In this document: one piece after another, positions 38,410 to 47,269 of the stretch
Layout of the letters: every line of letters begins with the position of its first letter
Numbering within the stretch: the stretch's first letter is position 1
NCBI GenBank assembly: GCA_002300355.1
Contig: NSGV01000001.1
Coordinates: 682,001 to 746,000, forward strand
Direction of reading: 5' to 3'
DNA from: Streptomyces sp. TLI_235
GTDB taxonomy: Bacteria > Actinomycetota > Actinomycetes > Streptomycetales > Streptomycetaceae
Length of the DNA: 64,000 nucleotides
Translations under genes and position numbers: made by a program
The notes under the pieces: generated by a model
What the model was told of the DNA's origin: nothing
Seen by the model: only the letters and a program-made list of their open reading frames with translations
Database searches by the model: none

Positions 38410-38504
38410 TCCCCCAGCCTTCGGCCGGGAGGTGCCCCCACGCGCCCCCAGGTACTCGGCCATGTCCGCGCAGTTCCCGCTGATCACCCGCCCCGGAGGG
38501 CTCG

Positions 38505-39338
38505 CTACATCCAGAGGAAGGGGGCGCGGGCGGCGTAGGAGAGGGCGCGGGTGGCCTTGTCGAGGGTCTGGTCGCCGGCGGTGAGGGTGGTGCGCTGGTC
38601 GGTGTAGCGGGAGACGGTGACGGTCAGGTAGTGGCCGACCGGCTCGATGCGGGCCACGCCGGCGGGCTTCGGCGCGGGGGTGGTCGGGCTGGGCGGCGGG
38701 GTGGTGCCCGCGGGGGTGCCCGGCGAGGCGGTGGTGCCGACGGTCGCGGTCGGCGAGGGGGTCGGGCTCGGCGAGGGCGCCGCGGACTCGGCGGTGAGGA
38801 AGGCCAGGGCCGCCGGGTCGGTCAGTGCCTGCCGGGCCTTCTGGGCGCTCTGCTCGTCGGCGAAGCGGAGGACGGTCACGCTGCCGACGACCTGCTGGTC
38901 GGCGTTGGTGAAGGCGACCGAGAGGTAGGCCTGGCAGCCGGCGCCGTGCAGCGGGTCGTGGTCGCGGTCGGCGAGGATCTCGGTGCAGTCGCCGCCCTCG
39001 CGGGCCGCCGTGCGGTGTGCCTGGAAGCCGGCCTGGTCGACGGTGCGCTGGCTCGGGAAGTAGTGGTCGGCGGTGAAGGCCTGGGACTCCGTCAGCGGCT
39101 GCTCGGAGGCGAGGCCGGGGGCCGGCTGGGCCTTCTTGGAGTGGCCGCTGGTGCTGCCGAGGCCGGGTATGAGATCACCGGGGTTGGGGCGGCTGACCAC
39201 CCATCCGGTGCCGGCGGCGGCTATCGCCAGGGCGCACCACAGGGCGGTGCGGCGCCGGCCGGGGCCGAATCGGCGCGGGCGGGCGGCCGTGCCGTCCTGG
39301 CCGGCCGCGGTCTGGTCGGGCTCCCCCTGCGTGGTCAT
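38505..39338 (-). CDS. Membrane-anchored protein of unknown function
   Basis: 277 residues. A Lys/Arg-rich cytoplasmic N-terminus (RPRRFGPGRRR) leads into one transmembrane helix (ALWCALAIAAAGTGWVV, residues 35-52), after which the bulk lies outside. A compact extracytoplasmic part with two cysteines (GDCTEIL, GAGCQAYLSV) is followed by a Ser/Thr/Pro-rich linker (SPSPTPSPTATVGTT) and a C-terminal segment GHYLTVTVSRYTDQRTT. It looks like a duplicated surface domain. No named family recognised. The ATG at 39338 is directly flanked by the TnpB element's right end. Confidence 0.8.
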   Translation of the reverse strand: MTTQGEPDQTAAGQDGTAARPRRFGPGRRRTALWCALAIAAAGTGWVVSRPNPGDLIPGLGSTSGHSKKAQPAPGLASEQPLTESQAFTADHYFPSQRTVDQAGFQAHRTAAREGGDCTEILADRDHDPLHGAGCQAYLSVAFTNADQQVVGSVTVLRFADEQSAQKARQALTDPAALAFLTAESAAPSPSPTPSPTATVGTTASPGTPAGTTPPPSPTTPAPKPAGVARIEPVGHYLTVTVSRYTDQRTTLTAGDQTLDKATRALSYAARAPFLWM

Positions 39339-39355
39339 GCGGGAGATTGTAAGCA

Positions 39356-39412
39356 GTTGACTTCCTCCCCCTCCTGCGGGGGTTCCCCTCAGCCTCGCGG
39401 CTGAGCCGCCGC
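39356..39412 (-). ncRNA. IS605-type right end / candidate omega-RNA 3' part
   Basis: Just after tnpB on the minus strand there are two hairpins: arms 39399-39405 and 39388-39394 (CTCAGCC/GGCTGAG) with a GCGA tetraloop, and arms 39378-39382 and 39367-39371 (five G:C pairs), followed by GAGGAAGTCAAC. This is the usual layout of an IS200/IS605 right end, from which the guide (omega) RNA of TnpB is made. The adjacent 16 bases (minus strand, 39355 downward) would be the guide. Exact RNA ends are unknown. Confidence 0.55.
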
Positions 39413-39421
39413 GCGTGAGCG

Positions 39422-40612
39422 CTACGGGCGGACGACTTCCTGCTTCATCGACGACCGCCCGCCCGGAGTGCCCCGTTGAGGTCCTACATCGTCTCCACAG
39501 GCTGCAACCGCCAGTCCGGCGGCCAGGATGTTGCGTGCCGCGTTCACGTCCCGGTCGTGGACCGCGCCGCAGCCACACGTCCACTCGCGGACGTTCAGCG
39601 GCAGCTCGTCGCGGACGGTGTCGCAGGCCGAGCACAGCTTGGAGCTGGGGAACCATCGGTCGACGACGACGAGCTCGCGGCCGTACCAGGCGCACTTGTA
39701 CTCCAGCATGGTCCGCAGCTCGCTCCAGGACGCGTCCGATACGGCTCTCGACAGCCTCCGGTTCTTGAGCATGTTGCGGACGGTCAGGTCCTCGATCACG
39801 ACCACTTGGTTTTCGCGGACGAGTCGGGTGGTGAGCTTGTGCAGGAAGTCCCGGCGGCGATCGGCGATCCGCGCGTGCACGCGCGCGACCTTCCCGCGGG
39901 CCTTCTCCCGGTTCTTCGAGCCCTTCGCCTTGCGGGACAGCGCCCGCTGCGCCCTGGCCAGGCGCTCCCGGTCCTTGCAGCCGTGCCTCGGGTTGCTGAT
40001 CTTCTCCCCGGTGGACAGCGTCACCAGGTTGCTGATCCCCGCGTCGATGCCCACCACCGCATTGACGGCGGGCAGCGGCTCGATGCCCGAGTCCTCGCAC
40101 AGCATCGACACGAACCAGCGGCCGGCCGCATCCCGGCTCACGGTCACCGTGGACGGCGACCGCCCCACGGGCAGCGGCCGAGACCACACGATGTCCAGCG
40201 GATCCGCCATCTTCGCCAGCGTGAGGCGACCGTCCCGGTACCGGAACCCGGACCTGGTGCACTCGGCACTGCCACGGGACTTCTTCTTCGACTTGAACCG
40301 GGGATACTCCGCCCGCTTCTGCCAGAAGTTGGAGAACGCGCCCTGCAAGTGCCGGAGGGCCTGCTGGAGCGGCACGGAGGAGACCTCGGAGAGGATCGCC
40401 AGTTCGTCGGTCCGCTTCCACTCCGTCAGCATCGCCGACGTGGCGTCGTACCCCACCCGCTCGCGGCGCAGAGTCCACGCCTCGGACCGGGCGGCCAGCG
40501 CCTTGTTGTAGACGAGCCGCACACACCCGAACGTGCGCGACAACTCAGCCGCCTGCGCATCCGTCGGGTAGAAGCGGAACCTGAACGCCCGCCTCACACG
40601 GGTGATCGCCAC
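39422..40612 (-). CDS. tnpB: TnpB, IS200/IS605-family RNA-guided endonuclease
   Basis: 396 residues from the GTG at 40612 (starts up to 40651 are possible). The RuvC catalytic residues are all present: Asp190 (VVGIDAGISNLVTLS), Glu274 (VVVIEDLTVRNM) and Asp355 (HDRDVNAARNIL), spaced as in characterised TnpBs. Zinc-finger cysteines: C327 and C330 (KLCSAC), C346 and C348 (WTCGCG, one residue shorter than the usual C-x-x-C). The N-terminus FRFRFYPTDAQAAELSRTFG is the conserved bridge-like segment. No TnpA Y1 transposase is nearby, so this is a TnpB-only element that cannot move alone. It would cut DNA next to a target-adjacent motif using the right-end RNA. Confidence 0.93.
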   Translation of the reverse strand: MAITRVRRAFRFRFYPTDAQAAELSRTFGCVRLVYNKALAARSEAWTLRRERVGYDATSAMLTEWKRTDELAILSEVSSVPLQQALRHLQGAFSNFWQKRAEYPRFKSKKKSRGSAECTRSGFRYRDGRLTLAKMADPLDIVWSRPLPVGRSPSTVTVSRDAAGRWFVSMLCEDSGIEPLPAVNAVVGIDAGISNLVTLSTGEKISNPRHGCKDRERLARAQRALSRKAKGSKNREKARGKVARVHARIADRRRDFLHKLTTRLVRENQVVVIEDLTVRNMLKNRRLSRAVSDASWSELRTMLEYKCAWYGRELVVVDRWFPSSKLCSACDTVRDELPLNVREWTCGCGAVHDRDVNAARNILAAGLAVAACGDDVGPQRGTPGGRSSMKQEVVRP

Positions 40613-40889
40613 GACACACACGGTAACACCCGCCCTTACGGCCACCCGCATGACGGGAGCTTCGCCTCCTCCTCCATGGAAACCGGGCGGATCCGCGGAA
40701 GAACGCAGATGATCAGTCGGGCCCGAAGCGAGGGCCCGGCGACGAGGGCGCTGCGCGCACGAAGGGGGCGTACGTGACCTGCGCCACTACCCTGTGCGGC
40801 GACACTGTGACAACTCGCACACCGCCGAGCGGATCTTCTGGCGGGTTCCCTCTGGCGGAACGCGACGCGGCACGGGCAGGATCGGGCGC

Positions 40890-42128
40890 ATGGATCTGCT
40901 CGACACCCTCACCGCCAAGGGCCTGCGCCGGGAACTGCCCACCCGGGAGGAGGCGCTGGCCGTCCTCGCCACCACCGACGACGAACTGCTCGACGTCGTC
41001 GCGGCCGCCGGCAAGGTCCGCCGCCAGTGGTTCGGCCGGCGGGTCAAGCTCAACTACCTGGTGAACCTGAAGAGCGGTCTCTGCCCGGAGGACTGCTCGT
41101 ACTGTTCGCAGCGGCTCGGTTCCAAGGCGGAGATCCTCAAGTACACCTGGCTGAAGCCGGAGCAGGCGGCCGAGGCGGCTGCCGCGGGTCTGGCCGGTGG
41201 CGCGAAGCGGGTCTGCCTGGTCGCCAGCGGCCGCGGTCCGACGGACCGTGACATCGACCGGGTGGCCGACACCATCGCGGCCATCAAGGGCGCCGACGAG
41301 CAGGTCGAGGTCTGCGCCTGTCTGGGTCTGCTCTCCGACAACCAGGCGGAGCGGCTGAAGGCGGCCGGCGCGGACGCCTACAACCACAACCTGAACACCT
41401 CCGAGTCGACGTACGGCGACATCACCACCACCCACACCTACGCGGACCGGGTGGACACCGTGCAGAAGGCGCACGGCGCGGGCCTGTCCGCCTGCTCGGG
41501 CCTGATCGCGGGCATGGGCGAGAGCGACGAGGACCTGGTCGACGTGGTGTTCGCGCTGCGCGACCTGGGTTCGGACTCGGTGCCGGTGAACTTCCTGATC
41601 CCGTTCGAGGGCACGCCGCTGGCGCAGGAGTGGAACCTCACCCCGCAGCGCTGCCTGCGCATCCTGGCGATGGTCCGCTTCGTCTGCCCGGACGTCGAGG
41701 TGCGGATCGCCGGCGGCCGCGAGGTGCACCTGCGCTCGCTGCAGCCGCTCGGCCTGGAGATCGCCAACTCGATCTTCCTGGGCGACTACCTGACCAGCGA
41801 GGGCCAGGCCGGCCAGGCCGACCTCGACATGATCAAGGACGCGGGCTTCACCGTCGAGGGCGCGGACGAGCGGACGCTGCCCCGCCACCGTGCGGACGCG
41901 GTGGCGGCCGGCGGCTGCGGCGCCTCGGCCTCCGCCTCTGCCTCTGCCTGCGGCACCGCGGAGCACGCCTGCGGCAGCGGCGGCGGCTGCGGCCCGTGCG
42001 GCGGGCACGCCGAGCAGGCCCCGGCCGAGGCCGCGGACGCCGCGGCGGAGTCTGCGGACGAGGTGCGGACCGACCTGGTGCGGGTGCGCCGCCGCGGCGC
42101 GGGCACCGAGCTGGCCCCGAACGCCTGA
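40890..42128 (+). CDS. bioB: Biotin synthase with Cys-rich C-terminal tail
   Basis: A 412-residue radical-SAM enzyme that inserts sulfur into dethiobiotin, the last step of biotin synthesis. The [4Fe-4S]-SAM cysteines are Cys65, Cys69 and Cys72 ([10 protein letters not shown]); auxiliary-cluster residues lie in [18 protein letters not shown] and [16 protein letters not shown]. Beyond the usual end (about residue 335) a 70-residue extension holds five cysteines ([29 protein letters not shown]). Start ATG 40890 is the first ATG matching the family. The stop overlaps the bioA start. No BioQ or BirA box is evident upstream. Confidence 0.96.
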   Translation: MDLLDTLTAKGLRRELPTREEALAVLATTDDELLDVVAAAGKVRRQWFGRRVKLNYLVNLKSGLCPEDCSYCSQRLGSKAEILKYTWLKPEQAAEAAAAGLAGGAKRVCLVASGRGPTDRDIDRVADTIAAIKGADEQVEVCACLGLLSDNQAERLKAAGADAYNHNLNTSESTYGDITTTHTYADRVDTVQKAHGAGLSACSGLIAGMGESDEDLVDVVFALRDLGSDSVPVNFLIPFEGTPLAQEWNLTPQRCLRILAMVRFVCPDVEVRIAGGREVHLRSLQPLGLEIANSIFLGDYLTSEGQAGQADLDMIKDAGFTVEGADERTLPRHRADAVAAGGCGASASASASACGTAEHACGSGGGCGPCGGHAEQAPAEAADAAAESADEVRTDLVRVRRRGAGTELAPNA

Positions 42129-43423
42129 TGTCGGACGTCCAGCACCTCCTCGGCCTCGACCGGGCGCACGTCTGGCACCCGTACGGGCCGATGCCCGGCA
42201 CCGTCGCCCCGTACGTGGTGGAGTCCGCGTCCGGGGTGCGGCTGCGGCTCGCCGAACCGGCGGGCGGCCACCGGGAACTGATCGACGGCATGTCCTCCTG
42301 GTGGGCGGCGATCCACGGCTACCGGCACCCGGTGCTGGACGAGGCCGTGCGCGAGCAGCTCGGCCGGATGAGCCACGTGATGTTCGGCGGGCTCACCCAC
42401 GAGCCCGCCGTGCGGCTGGCGGCGACGCTGGTCGACATCACCCCGGAGCCGCTGCGGCACGTCTTCCTCGGCGACTCCGGGTCGGTCGCGGTCGAGGTGG
42501 CGCTGAAGATGTGCCTGCAGTACTGGCAGTCGGTCGGCCGCCCGGCCAAGCGCCGGGTGCTGACCTGGCGCGGCGGCTACCACGGCGACACCTTCCACCC
42601 GATGTCGGTCTGCGACCCGGACGGCGGGATGCACCACCTGTGGGGCGGTGTGCTGCCCCGTCAGCTGTTCGCCCCGGAGCCGCCGGCCGGCTTCGACGCG
42701 CCGGTCGACGAGGCGTACGCGGGTGCGCTCGCCGACCTGGTCGCGCAGCACGCCGACGAGCTGGCCGCGGTGATCGTGGAGCCCGTGGTGCAGGGCGCGG
42801 GCGGGATGCGCTTCCACTCCCCCGGCTACCTGCGGCTGCTGCGCGAGCTGTGCGACGAGCACGGCATGCTGCTGGTCTTCGACGAGATCGCCACCGGCTT
42901 CGGCCGCAGCGGCGCGCTGTTCGCCGCCGACCACGCCGGGGTGTCGCCGGACGTGATGTGCCTGGGCAAGGCGCTGACCGGCGGCTACCTGACGATGGCG
43001 GCGACGCTGTGCACCGCGGAGATCGCGGACGGGATCAGCCGCGGCGAGATGCCGGTGCTGGCGCACGGGCCGACGTTCATGGGCAACCCGCTGGCCGCGG
43101 CGGTCGCCAACGCCTCGATCGGCCTGCTGCTCGGCCAGGACTGGCAGCTGGAGGTCAAGCGGATCGAGGCCGGGCTGGCCGCCGGGCTGGCCCCGGTCGC
43201 GCAGGCGCCGGGCGTGCGGGAGGTCCGGGTGCAGGGCGCGATCGGCGTCGTCCAGCTGGATCACCCCGTCGACATGGCGGCCGCCACCGAGGCCGCCGCC
43301 CGCGAGGGCGTCTGGCTGCGGCCGTTCCGCGACCTCGTGTACACGATGCCGCCGTACGTGACGGACGATCAGGACCTGGCGCGGATCGCCGCCGGTGTCG
43401 CGGCCGCGGCGGTGGCCGGATGA
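42128..43423 (+). CDS. bioA: Adenosylmethionine--8-amino-7-oxononanoate aminotransferase
   Basis: A 431-residue PLP-dependent class III aminotransferase that makes 7,8-diaminopelargonate from KAPA with SAM as amino donor. Seen: HVWHPYG and [14 protein letters not shown] of the BioA N-terminus, [14 protein letters not shown] for phosphate binding, [28 protein letters not shown] with the pyridine-binding Asp, and Lys281 in [10 protein letters not shown] forming the Schiff base. The ATG overlaps the bioB stop by one base (TGATG), and the 3' end overlaps bioD, indicating coupling. Confidence 0.97.
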   Translation: MSDVQHLLGLDRAHVWHPYGPMPGTVAPYVVESASGVRLRLAEPAGGHRELIDGMSSWWAAIHGYRHPVLDEAVREQLGRMSHVMFGGLTHEPAVRLAATLVDITPEPLRHVFLGDSGSVAVEVALKMCLQYWQSVGRPAKRRVLTWRGGYHGDTFHPMSVCDPDGGMHHLWGGVLPRQLFAPEPPAGFDAPVDEAYAGALADLVAQHADELAAVIVEPVVQGAGGMRFHSPGYLRLLRELCDEHGMLLVFDEIATGFGRSGALFAADHAGVSPDVMCLGKALTGGYLTMAATLCTAEIADGISRGEMPVLAHGPTFMGNPLAAAVANASIGLLLGQDWQLEVKRIEAGLAAGLAPVAQAPGVREVRVQGAIGVVQLDHPVDMAAATEAAAREGVWLRPFRDLVYTMPPYVTDDQDLARIAAGVAAAAVAG

Positions 43424-44160
43424 CCGTCCTGTTCGTGACCGGCACCGGGACGGAGGTCGGCAAGACCGTGGCCACGGCCGCGGTGGCCGCGCTGGCCGAT
43501 GGCCCGGTGGCGGTGCTGAAGCCCGGCCAGACCGGGGTCGCCCCCGCGGAGGCCGGCGACGTCGCCGAGGTGCTCCGGCTCACCGGGCGCAGCCTCACCA
43601 CCCGCGAGCTGGCCCGCTACCCGGAGCCGCTCGCCCCGGACACCGCAGCCCGCCGGGCCGGGATGCCGACCGTCCGCCCGGAGCAGGTCGCCGAGGCGGT
43701 CGCGGAACTCGCCCGGGACCACGCGCTGGTGCTGGTGGAGGGCGCGGGCGGGCTGCTGGTCCGCTACGACGAGCAGGGCCGCACGCTGGCCGACATGGCG
43801 CTCGCCACTGCGGCGCTCGGCCTGGACCCGGCCGTGCTGGTGGTGGCGACCGCGGGCCTCGGCACGCTCAACACCACCGCGCTGACCGCGGAGGCGCTGG
43901 CCGCCCGGGGCCTTGCGCTGCATGGTGTCGTGATCGGCGCCTGGCCCGGGGAGCCGGACCTGGCGATGCGCTGCAACCTCGCCGACCTGCCGGTCGCGGC
44001 AGGCGCACCGCTGCTCGGCGCCCTGCCCGCCGGCTGCGCCGCGGACACCGGCGCGCCCTTCGTCACGACGGCCCGCACCTCGCTCGCCCCGGCCCTCGGC
44101 GGCACCTGGGACGCCGCCGCGTTCACGGCCACCCACGCGATCCCCGCCCCCGGCAGGTAG
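43420..44160 (+). CDS. bioD: Dethiobiotin synthetase
   Basis: A 246-residue ATP-dependent enzyme that carboxylates diaminopelargonate to dethiobiotin. The P-loop GTGTEVGKT with Lys15, KPGQTG (residues 37-42) and [13 protein letters not shown] match BioD. It overlaps the bioA stop by four bases (ATGA). It completes a bioB-bioA-bioD operon; bioF is not in the window, so KAPA synthesis is encoded elsewhere. Confidence 0.96.
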   Translation: MTVLFVTGTGTEVGKTVATAAVAALADGPVAVLKPGQTGVAPAEAGDVAEVLRLTGRSLTTRELARYPEPLAPDTAARRAGMPTVRPEQVAEAVAELARDHALVLVEGAGGLLVRYDEQGRTLADMALATAALGLDPAVLVVATAGLGTLNTTALTAEALAARGLALHGVVIGAWPGEPDLAMRCNLADLPVAAGAPLLGALPAGCAADTGAPFVTTARTSLAPALGGTWDAAAFTATHAIPAPGR

Positions 44161-44175
44161 GACGGACGCGCCGGT

Positions 44176-44208
44176 GCGGCCCCTGTTCCCGGGTGGGAGC
44201 GGGGCCGC
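44176..44208. terminator. Terminator hairpin after bioD
   Basis: GCGGCCCC at 44176-44183 pairs with 44201-44208; an inner GTTCCC/GGGAGC stem closes around GGGT. It lies between bioD and the convergent SRPBCC gene, so it is a probable bidirectional terminator. Confidence 0.65.
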
Positions 44209-44219
44209 GCCGCGGGCGG

Positions 44220-44741
44220 TCACTGGGCGAGAGTCTTGCCCGTCTCCAGGAGCGACTTGAGGTCGCTGAGCACCCAGCTCCAGCCGCCGCCACCGCCCAT
44301 CTGCTCGTCGTCGTGGGCGCCGCTGACCAGGGACGCGAGCTGCGGGGCGCCGGAGAGCTCGTGGGTGACGGTGAGCCGGGTGGAGCCGTTCTTCTCCGCC
44401 AGCTCGTAGGTGAGCCGGGTGAAGCCCTCGGCGGCCAGCTGCGGGTCCATGAGCATCCGCCAGGTCAGCACCAGCTTGCGCGGCGGGTCGGCCTCGACGA
44501 CCTCGCCGTCGATGACGGTCTCCGGGACGGGGAAGCCCATCGCCTTGGATCCCTCGACCATCGCCGGGCCCGGCCGGGTCCGGTAGGCCGCGCCGGGGGT
44601 GAGGTCGTAGTCGGTGAGGCCGCCGTAGCCGTAGCGGTCGGTCCACTCGGGCTTGGTGATGGCGTCCCACACCTGTTCGGGGGAGGCCTTGATGTAGACG
44701 CGGTAGACCTGGGTGGTCGCCGCGGTCTCGGTCCCGCTCAT
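44220..44741 (-). CDS. SRPBCC-family protein (AHSA1-like)
   Basis: A 173-residue START/Bet v1-fold protein. VYRVYIKASPEQVWDAITKP is the classic AHSA1 start, and EADPPRKLVLTWRMLM and LTYELAEKNGSTRLTVTHEL the middle strands. Its ATG overlaps the stop of the ArsR-type gene (ATGA). Such pairs of ArsR regulator and SRPBCC protein are common; the protein may bind a hydrophobic ligand. Specific function unknown. Confidence 0.9.
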   Translation of the reverse strand: MSGTETAATTQVYRVYIKASPEQVWDAITKPEWTDRYGYGGLTDYDLTPGAAYRTRPGPAMVEGSKAMGFPVPETVIDGEVVEADPPRKLVLTWRMLMDPQLAAEGFTRLTYELAEKNGSTRLTVTHELSGAPQLASLVSGAHDDEQMGGGGGWSWVLSDLKSLLETGKTLAQ

Positions 44742-45058
44742 GAGTCCTTCTCCAACTCTGCTTTGAGCTCGGTCAAAGCGGTCACGTGGCGTTCGGTGTA
44801 CTTGTCGATCCAGCGGTCGTGGATCAGCCGGATCGGCACGGGGTTGAGGAAGTGGAGCTTCTCGCGGCCCGATTTGCGGGCGACCACGAGGCCGGCGTCC
44901 TCCAGGACGCGCAGGTGCTTCATGACGCCGAACCGCGACATCTCCAGCTCGGAGTCCAGCTCGGTCAGCGTTCGCCCGTCGCGGGCGAAGAGCAGGTCGA
45001 GGAGGAACCGGCGGGTCGGATCGGCGAGCGCCTTGAACACCAGGTCGTCGTCGGACAC
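44738..45058 (-). CDS. ArsR-family transcriptional regulator
   Basis: 106 residues with an ArsR winged helix: LVFKALADPTRRFLLDLLFA, ELDSELEMSRFGVMKHLRVL (recognition helix) and GLVVARKSGREKLHFLNP (wing). No metal-binding CxC is seen, so it is not a classical metal sensor. I prefer the GTG at 45058 (with TGGAG upstream) to the ATG at 45079, because a palindrome that looks like its own operator covers that ATG. It is translationally coupled to the SRPBCC gene. Confidence 0.9.
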   Translation of the reverse strand: MSDDDLVFKALADPTRRFLLDLLFARDGRTLTELDSELEMSRFGVMKHLRVLEDAGLVVARKSGREKLHFLNPVPIRLIHDRWIDKYTERHVTALTELKAELEKDS

Positions 45059-45071
45059 GACTCCAGAATAG

Positions 45072-45087
45072 GTGACCATTTGGTCAC
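45072..45087. promoter_or_regulatory. Palindrome GTGACCATTTGGTCAC, candidate autoregulatory operator
   Basis: GTGACC at 45072-45077 and GGTCAC at 45082-45087 are exact complements around ATTT. It lies immediately before the chosen ArsR start, a normal place for autoregulation. Confidence 0.6.
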
Positions 45088-45126
45088 ATGTCTACCGGGA
45101 CGCGCGGGCCCGGCCGACCCCGGCCG

Positions 45127-45435
45127 TCAGGCCACGCCGCAGAGCCGGAGCAGCGCCGTCGTGCCGGCCGCCGCCACCACGACCAGCGGGAAGGGCGCGC
45201 GGCGCAGCACCAGCACGCCCGCGACGAGCACGCCCGCCGGGCGGGCCCAGCCGGCGAAGCCGTGCGCCTGGGTGAGCGCGGCGGTCGCCACCAGGGCGAT
45301 CAGCAGCACGGCGGTGGCGGTGGAGAGCAGTTTCTCCAGGGCGTCGGAGAGGTGCATCCGGTCGCGCAGCACGGGGCCGGCGAGGCGGAAGGCGTAGGTG
45401 CCGCCGGCGAGCAGCAGGATGGCGTAGAGCGGCAT
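45127..45435 (-). CDS. azlD: AzlD-family branched-chain amino acid exporter subunit
   Basis: A 102-residue membrane protein with about four hydrophobic helices. PLYAILLLAGGTYAFRLAGP is the conserved AzlD start; VLLIALVATAALTQ and AGVLVAGVLVLRRAPFPLVV follow. It is the small partner of AzlC in branched-chain amino acid export. Its start overlaps the azlC stop (TGATG). Confidence 0.9.
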   Translation of the reverse strand: MPLYAILLLAGGTYAFRLAGPVLRDRMHLSDALEKLLSTATAVLLIALVATAALTQAHGFAGWARPAGVLVAGVLVLRRAPFPLVVVAAAGTTALLRLCGVA

Positions 45436-46157
45436 CAGCGGACCTCCGCCACGGGTTCGGGTTCGGGCGTGCGGGCCGGGGTGCGGCGCAGTGCCGCGCG
45501 AACGGCCGGGACGAGAGCGGCCAGGGCCAGCAGGACGGGCAGGCCGGCCGGCAGGAAGGGGGTGGCGGCGACCGCGATCACCGCGCCGACGAGGGCCGGG
45601 TTGCGGACGGAGCGGTCGGTGAGCGAGGGCAGCACCAGGGCGAGCAGGACGGCGGGGAACGCGGCGTCCAGCCCGAGGGCGTCGGTGTCGCCGACGGCGC
45701 CGCCGACGAGGGCGCCGAGCAGCACGGCGGCGTTCCACACGGCGAACAGGGCGACGCCGCAGATCCAGAAGGCGGCGCGGCGGGCCTTCGGGTCGCGCTG
45801 CAGCAGGGTGAAGGCGGCGGACTCGTCAGTGAGCATCTGGGCGCCGAGCAGCCGCTGCCATCGGCTGCCGCCGAGGACGTCGGCGACGGCGAAGCCGAAG
45901 GGCAGCAGCCGCGCGTTGAGGACGAGGCCGGTGACCACGGCGGCGATCGGGCCGCCGCCGGCCAGGATGACGCCGACCGCGGCGAACTGCGAGCCGCCCG
46001 CGAAGACCAGCAGGGACATGGCGACCGGCACCCAGGCCGGCAGGCCGCCGGAGACGGCGATCGCGCCGAAAGAGGCGCCGACGAGGGCGTCGGCGAGACA
46101 GACCAGGGCGATGTCGCGGAGCGTGCCGCGATCGAGTGTTCGCATTGCCGAACGCAT
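45435..46157 (-). CDS. azlC: AzlC-family branched-chain amino acid exporter
   Basis: 240 residues from the ATG at 46157. A multi-helix inner-membrane protein with the AzlC signatures ADALVGASFGAIAVSGGLP, FAGGSQFAAVGVILAGGGP and TDESAAFTLLQ. With AzlD it exports branched-chain amino acids or analogues. A TTGACG / CATTCT promoter places the transcription start almost at this ATG, so the mRNA may be leaderless; other ATGs at 46178, 46163 and 46145 are possible. It is divergent from an XRE-cupin regulator. Confidence 0.9.
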   Translation of the reverse strand: MRSAMRTLDRGTLRDIALVCLADALVGASFGAIAVSGGLPAWVPVAMSLLVFAGGSQFAAVGVILAGGGPIAAVVTGLVLNARLLPFGFAVADVLGGSRWQRLLGAQMLTDESAAFTLLQRDPKARRAAFWICGVALFAVWNAAVLLGALVGGAVGDTDALGLDAAFPAVLLALVLPSLTDRSVRNPALVGAVIAVAATPFLPAGLPVLLALAALVPAVRAALRRTPARTPEPEPVAEVR

Positions 46158-46202
46158 GTCCATTAGAATGAACAGCACGACAGGCGTTCGTCAAGTCGAA
46201 CG
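46157..46202. promoter_or_regulatory. azlCD promoter and inverted repeat
   Basis: On the minus strand TTGACG (46189-46194) and CATTCT (46165-46170) stand 18 bases apart. CGTTCG (46185-46190) and CGAACG (46197-46202) form an inverted repeat overlapping the -35 box, a plausible site for the XRE-cupin regulator. Inferred. Confidence 0.5.
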
Positions 46203-46224
46203 ATCGGCAGTCTGGAGCGAACAC

Positions 46225-46815
46225 GTGGACCACGCGGACGTACCGGTACCCGGCGGGCACCGGTCCTCCCTCGACCTCATCACCCTCATCTCCGCCGCCA
46301 TCCGGCGGGAGCGGGAGCGGGCCGGCCTCTCGATGGCCGAGCTGGCCCGCCGGGCGGGCATCGCGAAGTCCACGCTCTCGCAGCTGGAGGCGGGCGCTGG
46401 CAACCCGAGCGTGGAGACGCTCTGGGCGCTCGGCGCCGCACTCGACGTGCCGTTCAGCCGGCTGGTCGACCCGCCGCGCCCACAGGTCCGGATCGTGCGG
46501 GCCGGCGAGGGGCCGGTCACCTGGTCCGAGCGCGCCGACTACGCGGCCACCCTGCTGGCCTCCTGCCCGCCCAACGCGCGCCGCGACATCTACCGTATCG
46601 ACGCCCAGCCCGGCGGTGCCCGGCGCTCCGACCCGCACCTGCCCGGCTCGGTCGAGCACGTGGTGCTCGGCACCGGCCGGGCCCTGGTCGGCCCGGCCGA
46701 GGCCCCGGTCGAGCTCGGCCCGGGCGACTACATCGCCTACCCCGGCGACGCGCCGCACGTCTTCGAGGCACTGGAGCCCGACACCACGGCGACGCTGACC
46801 ATGGAACACATCTGA
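46225..46815 (+). CDS. XRE-family regulator with cupin domain
   Basis: 196 residues. A helix-turn-helix at 22-75 (RERERAGLSMAELARRAGIA, then KSTLSQLEAGAGNPSVETLW) is fused to a C-terminal cupin (HLPGSVEHVVLGTGRALVGP, LGPGDYIAYPGDAPHVFEAL). The cupin likely senses a small molecule, perhaps an amino acid. It is divergent from azlCD and by analogy controls it. The GTG start at 46225 follows TCTGGAG. Confidence 0.92.
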   Translation: MDHADVPVPGGHRSSLDLITLISAAIRRERERAGLSMAELARRAGIAKSTLSQLEAGAGNPSVETLWALGAALDVPFSRLVDPPRPQVRIVRAGEGPVTWSERADYAATLLASCPPNARRDIYRIDAQPGGARRSDPHLPGSVEHVVLGTGRALVGPAEAPVELGPGDYIAYPGDAPHVFEALEPDTTATLTMEHI

Positions 46816-46843
46816 GCGCCCGCGGCGGCCGGGCGGGCCGTCC

Positions 46844-47269
46844 TCAGACCGCCAGCGGGCGGACCCACCGGCGCCAGTCCTCCTCGCGCCGGTAGCCGGC
46901 GCCCGCCCAGGCGCTCTGCCCCAGGGCGTTGCGCTCCAGCACCATGGCGTCCACCCGGCGGCCGCCCAGGGCGGCGAACCGTTCCTCCGCGGCCGCGATC
47001 AGCGCGCCGCCCACGCCGCGGCGGCGCAGCTCCGGGGCCACCGCCAGCCGGTAGAGGTGGCAGCGCCAGCCGTCGAAGCCGGCGATCACGGTGCCGGCGA
47101 GCACCCCGCCGACCTCGGCGACCAGCAGCGCCTGCGGGTCGCGCTCGACCAGGCGGGCCACGCCGTCCTCGTCGTCGGTGATGCTGGCGCCCTCGGCGGC
47201 CCGCGCCCAGAAGGCGAGCAGGGCGGGAATCTCGTCGGGGCGCGCGGGGCGGATCTCGATCTCGGTCAT
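46844..47269 (-). CDS. GNAT-family N-acetyltransferase
   Basis: A 141-residue GCN5-related acetyltransferase. The acetyl-CoA motif A, RLAVAPELRRRGVGGALIAA, is clear (R-R-x-G-V-G), and the end LERNALGQSAWAGAGYRRE is typical of motif B. I took the ATG at 47269 (MTEIEIRPARPDE) over longer versions. Substrate unknown. It is divergent from a methyltransferase gene. Confidence 0.92.
   Translation of the reverse strand: MTEIEIRPARPDEIPALLAFWARAAEGASITDDEDGVARLVERDPQALLVAEVGGVLAGTVIAGFDGWRCHLYRLAVAPELRRRGVGGALIAAAEERFAALGGRRVDAMVLERNALGQSAWAGAGYRREEDWRRWVRPLAV

Noticed and set aside
35658..38441. A 927-codon minus frame opposite the helicase
   Set aside because: Antisense shadow of a well-conserved helicase; no motif.
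40613..40889. BioQ/BirA-type operator upstream of bioB
   Set aside because: I looked for paired TGAAC/GTTAC-like or TTGTAAACC-like boxes and saw none; only an imperfect direct repeat TCTGGCGG.
46145..46178. Longer or shorter azlC starts
   Set aside because: The promoter spacing favours the ATG at 46157; the others remain possible but less likely.
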